From: Calliopsis andreniformis
Lineage: Eukaryota > Arthropoda > Insecta > Hymenoptera > Andrenidae
Direction: 5' to 3'
Length of the DNA: 64,000 nt
Assembly (NCBI RefSeq): GCF_051401765.1
Contig: NC_135071.1
Span: 10,828,961 to 10,892,960 of the forward strand
Part shown: positions 52,411 through 62,214 of the stretch, piece after piece
How positions within the stretch are numbered: position 1 is the stretch's first letter
How the letters are laid out: each line of letters starts with the position of its first letter
Position numbers and translations under genes: made by a program
Notes under the pieces: generated by a model
What the model saw: the letters and a program-made list of their open reading frames with translations, nothing else
What the model was told of the DNA's origin: nothing
Databases searched by the model: none

Positions 52411-54163
52411 CGCTGAACCATTCAGAGTGCAGGAGAATTCCTATCAGTTTGGGTCTAGCTTGAATTTTCTAACAGGTACAGGTCATGGAAAACCCTGACC
52501 TAAATGTAAGGGTTAGTGGCCACGGTGTAGCGCGGTACAGCGAGATCGTCGCTATGGTGTCTAATTAACTGGCCGAAAGGGGATACAATGGTCTCAGCAA
52601 AAATATATTAGTTTAATGCGTTGGTGTCTTGGCAAATGAAAATTATATGCAATTTGAAAACAGAATGTGCTTGTCAAACAATAGTATGCTACAAATGAAA
52701 ATGACTTTATTGTAAGTTCCAATAAATGGGCAAACGCCAACTCTGTTTATCGAATACATTATGCGAAATTTTGATGTCACGGAGCATGTATTGTTACGGC
52801 CAGCAGTGTGTTAATTCAGGTTTTTAACCTTCTACCTTTTATTTATTTTCAAGATATTGGTGTTTGGTTAGGAAAGGAGGTGATAATAGGGAGTTTCTTT
52901 TTAGTCTTAGACGATTTTTCCAACTGCAGTGTAGGTAATAACTTTAGCACTACCTTCATCTGATTCTGGTTTATATTATTTTACGTACAAGGACAACAAA
53001 TGAAATAAAAAGATATTTCATTTAGAAATTACATTTACTTTTTGTTTTACGTTACTAGTATCAACATAAAATATTATTAAATATTAGATACAGAACTAGA
53101 GTGTTAGACAAAGAATGTCTACCACTTTATGTTTACAAATTAGCAATATTCAGACGGATTACAGAAGTATTTTAAGAAATTATATGAAATATGCAGGATC
53201 AAAAAGTATCTGCAATGGTTATCTTTACGTAGCCCATTCTGAATGAAAGTGATCCACTTACGATATTACAACACAGAATCCTATTTTCCTCCGGGACATC
53301 ACTTGTCTCTTCTATCTTTACATTTTAAACTCCTTTCTTGAGAGACAAACCTTGTACCAAAATCTTTATCTCTATTCTCCTGAAGAAGTGTTTTCAAAAA
53401 GTGTCGGAGATTCAATTAAAACTTCAATTAAGAAATTCACAAGTTCAGCCGCGTTTTTTAATGCGCAAATTACCCGTCTCGCTGTTCCCTCCATTTCGAA
53501 ATTTTCCACTTGGAAGATGCATCTTGCCAATGCGTGCGGCTGTAGGAGCGAGGATCTTTCCGATAAGAACGCGGCTGAAGGCGATAAACATATAAAAGAT
53601 AGAGGAAAAGAGGTGGGGGTGGAGCAGGGGGAAAAGGATATCTGGAAAATTGGACTGGGCTTTCTCGAAAGAGCGAGGAAACGCGAAAAGTCGACGGCGC
53701 CGACGATTCCAAGGCGAATTGGAGTTGCCATTATCTGATCTGGACACTTGTATAAATCCGCGCAATCGAAAGATGACCATCTAAACAGACTTGGCCGCGC
53801 GAGAAGCCGTTTTACCTTGCTGGGAAACATTTGACCAAATTCCCACGTTTTCCTGCGAGTTTTTCGAATTAATCTAGCTAATGTTACCGAGCTGAATTCT
53901 GAGGGAAAAATAGTTCGAGGATAGTTCTCTATCAGATCTAGGAATAATTTGTCTTCGGGACTCTCAGTTGAGGACAATTTATCTTTCATCTTATTTCGCT
54001 TGGATTCAGGCGATAAATGCCAGGCAATCTATACTTTTTTGGCACTTTGGCACAAGAGACATCTGTAATTGCTCAAATTAAGGTAGAATCTTACAAATTG
54101 GTTATAGCTATAATTTCTATCCCGGTTTGTTTTCTGTACACTTTGTAATATTTTGGATTTTAG

Positions 54164-54251
54164 ATATTCAAACATTCAAATATTCAAATATTCAAATATT
54201 CAAATATTCAAATATTCAAACATTCAAATATTCAAATATTCTAATATTCTA
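54164..54251. repeat. Tandem array, 8-bp unit ATATTCAA
   Basis: About 11 near-perfect copies of an 8-bp unit lie head to tail, with occasional C for T (ACATTCAA) and two terminal ATATTCTA units before the array dissolves into diverged sequence. On the - strand the unit reads TTGAATAT. Related degenerate stretches occur elsewhere in the window. Confidence 0.95.
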
Positions 54252-54847
54252 ATATCAGAATATTTGATTTTTCAAATTTTTAAATACTGAAATTAAAAAT
54301 ATTGAAATTTTCAGTAATAAAACATATTCTCTTGATTTATTCTGCATTAAACGTTTATTGAAAAAAGATCAATTAACAGTCAATGGTTGGAGGAAAAGAT
54401 AGATTAACAGGAAAGTTGTTAATAAATGCCAGACACACTTTATCAGTCTGATAATTTATTGTAAAACTGAGTTTGTATGCAAAGGAATGAAAAATGTTCG
54501 CATATGTGGTTGATCGATATGAACTCGTTTTTTATTCGAAAGCTATTTTTAAAATACGAGTTCCAACTTCTGTAAATCTGTTTGGGGCTTCTAGAAAATA
54601 AATGTAAATTGTGAGTATGCTTCATTAATTGCCCATAATTTAAACTTGTGAAGCACCATTTTCAGTTCTTTTAATTTATTTCGTAAATAACACTTACTTT
54701 TTTAAATACATGTTCGCTTGAATATAATTTTATTTTGAACGCTTATATATTAATTACACGCGAATAAATCTAACAAGTACTTTTGCGTTTGCAAGTATAA
54801 CATATCCCATAATAATATTATCCAAAAAATAATATACTTTTTCTCTA

Positions 54848-55073
54848 CAGGGTTTTTCATAACATATGAAACCAACTTTAGGAGTTGATTGTATGCCTAA
54901 AACAATGAAAAAAAGTATAATGTAGATAGTGTATAGATATAAGATAATGTAGACGGTATGGAGAATTTTGCGAGAACAGAAAATTTATTATATCTCATAA
55001 ACCATGACTTGTACATTGTTTTATGCATATAATCAACTCCCGAAGTGGGTCCCACATGTTATGAAACATCCTG
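54848..55073. mobile_element. Tc1/mariner-type MITE with long terminal inverted repeats
   Basis: The element is 226 bp. The left end reads CAGGGTTTTTCATAACATAT, and the right end read in reverse is CAGGATGTTTCATAACATGT. Similarity continues inward to GGAGTTGATTGTATGC on the left against GGAGTTGATTATATGC on the right, giving inverted repeats of roughly 48 bp. It is flanked by TA on both sides (54846-54847 and 55074-55075), the target duplication of the Tc1/mariner group. There is no coding frame, so it is non-autonomous. The internal part is AT-rich. Confidence 0.8.
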
Positions 55074-55882
55074 TATATTATATATACTTCTTTTTCTAAT
55101 CAAGCTAATGTTGCATCAACTAGTCATATTATAATATAAATAATAGTTCTATAAAGGGAACTGTTTTGAATGTGTTACATTAGTAATTGTTTTTTTTATA
55201 ATATTTTGTCATCATGTCAATACTTCAATACATTTTTTCAATTGCTTGATAACTCTCAGAAATATCTCATAGATTTATAGATACACCAACACAAGCACGC
55301 GAAGTACGTCACAGAAGTATTCATTTCGCTTGACACTTGTCTCGGTTCAACACTTTCGCGCAGTGTTGTGTAAATTCAACTTGCGTAAAGAAAAATGGTC
55401 ACATTTAGAAAGAGGGCGCAGTCGTACGTCACGGATGTATCGTAGTACTCGAGGAAAAAATGCGGTCACAGCAGGCCTCCTTAAACTATTCAACTTTTTC
55501 CACCCCTATTTTTCCCCATCTTGAAGCAAACAAGGATACGTCTTGCCCCAGTTCCGTGCTTCACTCTATACGCGTGATCATTCCCGCAAGAGCAACACGG
55601 CTCCCTTCACACTCTGCCAACTGCCTGAATTGCCTTCTACTTGTGAGTGCTGAACACTATCTACGTAATGTTTGCCTAAGCTTTTTCAGCAATGGAGTTC
55701 CCTACGTCACTACTCTGCAAGAACACTTTAAAATTAAATATAAATAACTTAAGCTCCTCAATTATTAACCAAAGTATTAAAACCTCATCCTGTCGATGAG
55801 ATGTTCTCAGTTCAAAAAGATTAAATTACACACAATTAAAGAATAAGTGTTTTTCAAGCTTTGGAAATTTTCTGTGCCATTG

Positions 55883-55936
55883 AGCATCTTGATTCCAGTT
55901 AACATATCCAGCATCTTGATTCTAGTTAACACATCC
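55883..55936. repeat. 27-bp tandem duplication
   Basis: The unit beginning AGCATCTTGATTCCAGTTAA and ending CATATCC is repeated directly. The second copy (55910-55936) differs at two positions (TTCTAG and CACATCC). It sits just upstream of the candidate regulatory island at 55985-56125. Confidence 0.95.
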
Positions 55937-55984
55937 AGCGAACGCTATTATTACTAAAGTTTGGAACGAAGTATTTGTTCTGTG

Positions 55985-56125
55985 ACGAGAAGCGACAAAT
56001 GTCACGCGTGAGCGCTAATTAACCGGTTGCAAATTATTTTCGCCCGCGTATCGGGTCCCGATATTCGGGAATTGAACATTAATTAGCGGCTCGTAGTTAA
56101 TTAGACCTATCCACAATGGCGGTTT
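55985..56125. promoter_or_regulatory. Candidate intronic regulatory island with homeodomain and Pho/YY1-like motifs
   Basis: A G+C-richer block carries CGCTAATTAACCGG, CATTAATTAGCGG and GTTAATTAGACC (three TAATTA-type cores in about 90 bp). It also has a TCCCGA-TAT-TCGGGA dyad at 56056-56070 and CACAATGGCGGTTTT, a YY1/Pho-like ATGGCGG site, near 56113. No coding signal is present. Clustered homeodomain cores in a CpG-containing island within a long intron are typical of enhancers, but motif matches alone are weak evidence. Confidence 0.25.
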
Positions 56126-56236
56126 TATCACTTATATTCGTTCGTTAGTTATTGGCCAGAACTGTGCGTGCTTTCGCTTGATCCGGTTACGATAGACGTC
56201 GCATTGAATTTCCGGTTGAAATTCCGAGGGGGGTGG

Positions 56237-56252
56237 AAAAAAAAAAAAAAAA
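56237..56252. repeat. Poly(A) run of 16
   Basis: An uninterrupted run of 16 A follows GGGGGGTGG. It is not associated with a recognisable retrotransposon 3' end or target duplication, so it is a mononucleotide microsatellite. Confidence 0.95.
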
Positions 56253-58249
56253 TAACGTATCACACGCACGCGTGACAGCACGGTTTGCGGACTGTCATCG
56301 TTTATTCGTTCGTGAACGGATGCAGTTGAAGTCTCGTGAAAATCCTGTCCGAAATAGGCGCCAGACGTATGGGCGAGTCGGAGGGTAGGAGGGTTTATAA
56401 ATATGTCTGTTCTTTGGGGAATGCTCGAACAACAGATGTAACTGTTTACTCGGTGAAATTTTCTCGATTCTTGTGAAGCCATTGCGCTGCGAAACTTACT
56501 TCATTATTTCAGCCCTTTAACGTTTTCGTATGTGCATGTTTAGGGGTTCACTTATTTAGGTTGAAGTTGTTCAAGGGATAGTATAGTTTGTGTTCACTTG
56601 AGTGGGGTAACATTTTTTTAATATCTGTGTTTTATAATTCGAGTGTTCAACTGTACGAAAGTGTATGTAAATTGTTTACCTTTTACAGTATAGAATATTG
56701 TATGAATATTTCCAATTCTCAAAGGTCCTAATCTTCAAATTTCAAAGTTAAATAAAAACTCGTTTCTACGTCTTTTATGCTTCTTCTTCCTTTTCTCCGC
56801 TACTAGGAAGTTCATTAATAATACATAGTCAGAAAGTACGTATTTCCTTCCACGTTCTTCCCAAGCAAATAATAAGCTGAGGCAGCGTCTGCTATTGGTG
56901 CAAATAATTACCTAATGGGATCGTTAATTGGACGGGTAAAGATGCGAATGCTCTTCATGGAGGTCTTCTCGAGTACATTTAGTAAGGTTGAGAATACCTC
57001 CAAGATGCCACCTTCTCTCTTTCTCTTTTTGATTGTCGATCTCACTTGCTCCTTCACTTCTCATTGAGTGTATTATACTGGTTGGGAGGTAGCTCTATCG
57101 TTCTTTATCTGTCAAAGTGGGACAATTTGAAGTCTTTCGTGTTTCGCTGGTTCATAATCTCTGTCTTTCATCTTGGCGGCAGCGTCGAAAGAAGACGTGG
57201 AAATCGGTGACGTATTTCATGATCGTAGTTTAGTTTCTGGTGGAGCGCTAACATCTAGACTCAAATGTTTTTTTTTTTATTTAACGTTTAAGGTTTCATA
57301 TACCCATTAGGATCATTAGTGACCACTTTGGTGACAAATTTATAGGCTATGTACTTAAATTAAGTGATAAAGTTCAGGGTTTTGTCGAGTCTGCAAGTAC
57401 ATACACGTTTTAAGGGAGTTGTTTTATATACAGGGTGTAGACTTCAGATACGAAGACAGTGAGAAACATTCATGTAAGTTCATATACTCTACTGGACGAA
57501 AATTAGGAATCCTCCAGATTAAGGAAAGTAGAATTTATTTCCTTTTGGTAAGAGATTAAAGTCAACTCGACATCTATGTCATTAGCGATGATTTCGTTTA
57601 TATTTTAATAAATAGAGTTGATTCTATGTTTGTGTCTTTGGATTTCAAATGTTCTGTATGCAAATAGGAGATTATGTACCACTTTTAATGCAGTATATTT
57701 GGTGAACTTGGTTTCAAAATTACGGCCTTCTAATTCGATAGAGATTTTATTTATTCTTCGTCATCAATTTTCTCGGGTTATTTGAAAATATCGACGTTTT
57801 ATACAAAAGAGGGGGAACATAAATCCAAAATACGTCCTGCGTCGTCTCTTATATCTTCACAATGGGATATCAGAGCTTCCATTTTTCTTGATACGATTTT
57901 AAGCTAAACACATGTTCTCTGTTCTCGTCGTTCCTATCTCCTGTTATACTCGAATAAACACATGTCAGTGTTTCAGTGGTTTCTCAAAACTTGCTCGTTC
58001 AATGCTTGTTCCAAGTAGGTCGAAATTGCATAGGAAATGTCAGAATTCAATATGTGTACATAGTATACATTTGGGGCTAGTGATTAAATATCTTCTTCTT
58101 CCATTAATGCAATCTTTATATTTTGAAACTTTCGAATTTTCACATTTTAGGTCTTAATTCATCTAAGAGGATATAATTTGAATGTTTTGCAAGGAAATGG
58201 ACAACTTTCTTCCAGAAATTCTTTGAAAACTTAAACATAGGAAAATTTG

Positions 58250-58455
58250 ACTAGGAGAACATTTGAATACTTGAATAGTGAAAATTTTGAATATATGAAT
58301 ATTTAAGTATTTAAGTAGTTGCATATTTAACTCTTCGAATATTAGAATGCTAAAATATTTGAAAATTTGGATATTGCAATATAGTAGAAAATTGTATCCT
58401 TAGAAATTGCAATGGTTGAGAATTTTAGTATTCACATACTGGAACATTGAAAAAT
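58250..58455. repeat. Degenerate TTTGAATA-rich repeat tract
   Basis: Words such as CATTTGAATACTTGAATAG, TTTTGAATATATGAATATTT, TTCGAATATTAG and ATATTTGAAAATTTGG recur with an approximate 8-11 bp rhythm. It is the fifth locus of this word family in the window, more decayed than the 54164-54251 array. Confidence 0.6.
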
Positions 58456-59810
58456 TTAATAGTTAGAAAACCTTAAAAAATAATCAACGAAAAGTAGAGA
58501 AGACACAGAGGTAACATTATGAAAGTATGATTACCAGTACGTTTCAAAAACATGATTCTCCTAAGATGATCTGAGGTCACTGAAAGCCAAACATTGTCAC
58601 ACAATTCTATCCTTTTCTCCTTTTTTCCATCCTCCACGAGATAGAAGGTACGAGTCGTCCCAATCGCGTGATGCGCCTCGTACCATGTACTCAGCGGTAC
58701 GACTGCTCTGTTCCTATCCATTTTGAAGAAAGGGCAAGAATGTGCTCTTCCAATGGTGGTCAATCAATGGAATTTCGGTGAGGAAAGGCTAGAGGAATGA
58801 AAAGTAAATGAGGGGGTTTCGCAACTGAGTTCTCGAAGTCGATGCCTCGGAAATAAATGAAATATGAAAGGGTCGTCGGTGAGTGAGGTTTGAGAGAGCA
58901 ACAGGAGCCTCGTTCCTCGACCTCCTCGGCCTTGTTCCGGGACGCCTTTATCGCCGGATGTGACATACTTGGACTGCTTCCGCGATCTTCCATCTCCATC
59001 ACGATACCAACTGGAATGTAACGGAAGTGTTCGAGTGCACTTCATCATTAAGCCCCCGCTAGCTTGTGAAGCTTTGAATTTCGCTCATTTAAATGTTTCA
59101 TTTCTGTTTCGACTGAAGCCCTTTTGACTGAAATGTGTTACCAGTATGCTGTTGATAAGATGAGAGTTATATTTAGAGGAGTGGTGTACAGTAGGATTTC
59201 GATAAACGAGTTAACATGAGACCTGAACCTGAATCACTGACTCACCTGATAGTAAGTTTATTTTTTTGTGGTAAATTGCTAATAAAATGTAGTTCAAATT
59301 TTAAGTGGTTTTTCAGCCTTATGCTTGTGGTATTGTATAGCTGCAGTACTGAATATAAGACTGCAAATAATTGAAAATCGGTTAATTGAGATTCTACTGT
59401 AGGATAAACTTTGTAAAGAATTGATATTGATTGATGAATTTTGACAGTGTATTTTCAAAAGAATGCAGATAATGTTTCACCGTTTTGCGTGAATTTGACG
59501 CTACAACTTGCCGCGTTCGTATATCTTTTATTGTTTTTCACAATTGAAATTTAGGAATTATGTTTGTTGCTACAACACGCTGCGACAAATCGCCGTGGCG
59601 GTAAGAAAACACTCGTTTGCAGCTGGCCTTAGACTTCATAATGTTCCCTTATAAGTAGAATATACCTCTATTTAATGATACGTTAAATTGACTTCACATC
59701 AGTACAAGCAATACGGTGTCAATGTAACGTCAAGTCACCATTAGTGATATTAACACGGTGGTCACCACTTGAAGGTTAATTGAACCCTAATTGAATTACA
59801 TCTCGACTGA

Positions 59811-60240
59811 GAACAACAAGTTTCAATCGACAGACTTAGAACAGGACATTCAGAATTCACTCGTTCTTATTTAATTTCCAAAACTGACCCTCCAATTTGT
59901 GATAGTTGCAGTTCCTAAATTCCAGTAGAACATATCCTCTTGAACTGTTCTCGATATGATGAATCTCGTATTAAACTTCAAATAATCGAAACTCTAGACC
60001 AGCGATGCTCAAATACCTACGACTTCGGCAGCAGAGAGGAGAACTGTCGAAATTACTCTAAGACCGTTTCTCAAGGAGTAAGGAAGCTGCTCGGGATAGA
60101 CTGCTCGCGAGCGATTTCGGGTATTCGCGCAGTCTTCTTGAGCATCACTGGTTTAAACAGTAACCTCAACAATATTAAACAAATATCTAGTGTTATTTCG
60201 TTCTCAAAGTATTTCATATTATTTCACATTAGTAACCAAG
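59811..60240 (+). pseudogene. Decayed non-LTR retrotransposon ORF2 C-terminal fragment, split by a MITE
   Basis: In the frame starting at 59811 the translation includes DRLRTGHSEFTRSYLISK, then DPPICDSC, an in-frame stop at 59916-59918, then PVEHILLNCSRYDESR. This order (RLRTGH, a CxxC pair, VEHIL, C-x-RY) is typical of the end of ORF2 after the reverse transcriptase/RNase H region in Jockey- or R1-like LINEs, where it forms a zinc-finger-like tail. The hAT MITE at 60000-60150 interrupts it. Sequence after the MITE (about 60159-60230) reads SSVISFSKYFILFHI, similar to the extreme C-terminus of such proteins. A 139-codon open frame at 59940-60359 is thus a chimera of LINE, MITE and flank, not a gene. 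The reverse transcriptase itself is absent. Confidence 0.75.
60000..60150. mobile_element. Short hAT-type MITE inserted in a retrotransposon fragment
   Basis: The 151-bp element has termini CAGCGATGCTCAA and TTGAGCATCACTG, inverted repeats with one mismatch. Flanking octamers CTCTAGAC (59992-59999) and GTTTAAAC (60151-60158) agree at 5 of 8 positions, compatible with an aged 8-bp duplication. Its interior is G+C-richer than the surroundings. It interrupts the non-LTR ORF2 remnant, so it is the younger insertion. Confidence 0.7.
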
Positions 60241-61163
60241 ATGCACTTGTAATGACATTAAAAAGTTCACGTGAAAAAAAAATGTGCGTTGTGCGTGAGT
60301 TGAAGAACAGTACGAGTACAAAGGCCATCATAACTATATGGAACTCGCCAAGAAGTTAATGATGAGATTCTTATTTAAACATCCAGTTAAAAACCTTTCG
60401 CTCTCACGTATATGTTCTTCTACAGACGTTAATATCGCGAGAATGCCAGGCGAAAACTTCCACGCGCACCATTTATCATATTTCCTGGTGCTTTCCTCTC
60501 ATATTTTTTGTACGCTTCCTGAGGCTTATCAAAGCCCCGGAGAATCAAAAGGTAGCCGGGCAATAGTTCCTCCGCAAACGGCATAAAGCCAGGTACACAA
60601 ACAGATGGGCAAAGAGGGTGAGAGGGTATGAAAGAGGGCAAACAATACAGATAAGAAATTTTCCTTGAGGATCTCACGGAAGGTTACTCTCAATATCAGA
60701 AGGAAAAGGTATTATCCCTTCAGCCTCTCCCTGACCCAGCTCTCCCCTTTAGCTGTCTTTCTGGCCACGTGCCGAAAGGAAATAGACAGAAGACAAAGTA
60801 TCCTGTCGGGGTTGTTGAGATTGAATTATCGGGAAGCGAGTTCTGATTATTGTTTGGTTGTAAATAATTGACTTCATTAGGAGGACTTCTCTTACGCTTG
60901 ATGCAGAATTTGAAAAAAAAAAGAATTCACGTATATTACATACGTCTTACTTTAAATAGCTATAATTTTGTTTCAACTATTATTACTTTAATAATAAAAT
61001 ATGGTAAGATTTTAGTAAATGAATTCTTCTTCTAAGGGATGTATATTTTAGTAAGAACTAAGTAAATGTTTCAATTTATTTATAGAGTGGGATTACTGGT
61101 AAAGTAAGAAAATCGGTAAATGTAAGGAAGGACTGTGGTTTGAAGAAAGAGGAATATTAATTG

Positions 61164-61185
61164 TAATGATGCTATAGCATCATTA
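61164..61185. repeat. Perfect 22-bp palindrome
   Basis: The half-site TAATGATGCTA is followed directly by its exact reverse complement TAGCATCATTA, with no spacer. Each half includes a TAAT core, so it could bind a dimeric homeodomain-type factor. It lies in AT-rich DNA with no gene recognised nearby. Confidence 0.9.
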
Positions 61186-62192
61186 ATAATATTTTATATG
61201 AAATTATTATTGCTAATGTTATTTGCATGTCAAATTATGATTAATAGTACTGTGTGGATTATTAGACTGAAGAGTAGTAATTTCAGGATGTAATTAACTG
61301 TATTTGATGCAGTGCAAGTGACAAGTTGATGACTCTAGATGGGGAAGTTAATCGTAAGCGCAGAATAATATTTTATTTTATCGTGTTTTATTTTTGAGAA
61401 AAATATTTTAATGCCTGTCTAACAATTGGATGTGTTTCGACTCGATAGACTTTGTTTCTAAATACTCCTTACAAGAAATAAACTCTTTGAACAAGAAATA
61501 ACAAAAATTTTGAACACATAAATGTTGGAGCTTTCAAAAAAATGTACTATATTAAATTAATGTTCAGAGTTACAGTAAACGAAGTAAAATATAACTCTTT
61601 ATATCCTTTCAATACAATTTCAATAGAAATTATTTCTTAAAAATTTGTGATATTGATATACAATACGAAGGATCTTAGAGACTTTTAAATTTGCCTGGTT
61701 AATATATTTTGGATTGTCTAAATAATCATATTGATAGATTACTAACTTGTTTATGATTGCATTCGCCAAACAGATCAAGAAACTCTAAGAAGTCGGGAAA
61801 GGTACAACAAATAAATCAGTAAAGTACTGAATATCCGTTGATGCGAGCGCTTTGACGAAAAGAAGCTTTCCTTCGGAGAGGAAATCCTTCTTTCCTTGCT
61901 GGTAAAAAGCAGCATAATAAAATATTTCTAACTTGAGATATTTCGGCATTACTTAGTTTCAATGTAGTTACTTAGTTATTCTGCAGATGTTTTATTTTGT
62001 CAGTAATAATGTAATAATGTTTTCAATTCAAGATAGTATGATACTAAATGTAAGGATATAATAGTATATTTAGTTTTTCAATTCCCTGAATGTCACTCGT
62101 TTAAAATTCAAATAATTGATTAAATGGTAGGAAATAAATAGAACGTAAGAATTAAAATATACTAATTAATTAACTCATTTTATAAATTTTTA

Positions 62193-62214
62193 AACACGAT
62201 CGAACGATCGTGTT
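62193..62214. repeat. Palindrome, 10-bp arms with 2-base spacer
   Basis: AACACGATCG and CGATCGTGTT flank a central AA. The arms are perfect and contain CpG-rich CGATCG words that stand out in this AT-rich stretch. No gene is adjacent. Confidence 0.9.

Noticed and set aside
53372..53989. 205-codon open frame on the - strand
   Set aside because: It overlaps several other open frames on both strands, shows no domain or family motif, and sits in a G+C-richer island where long chance frames are expected.
57431..57480. CAGGGTGTAGACTTCAG after TATA, like the start of a mariner-type element
   Set aside because: Only about 10 bp match the known ends in this window, and no inverted partner was found downstream.
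59940..60359. 139-codon open frame
   Set aside because: It is a chimera of a LINE ORF2 remnant, a hAT MITE and flanking sequence, not a gene.
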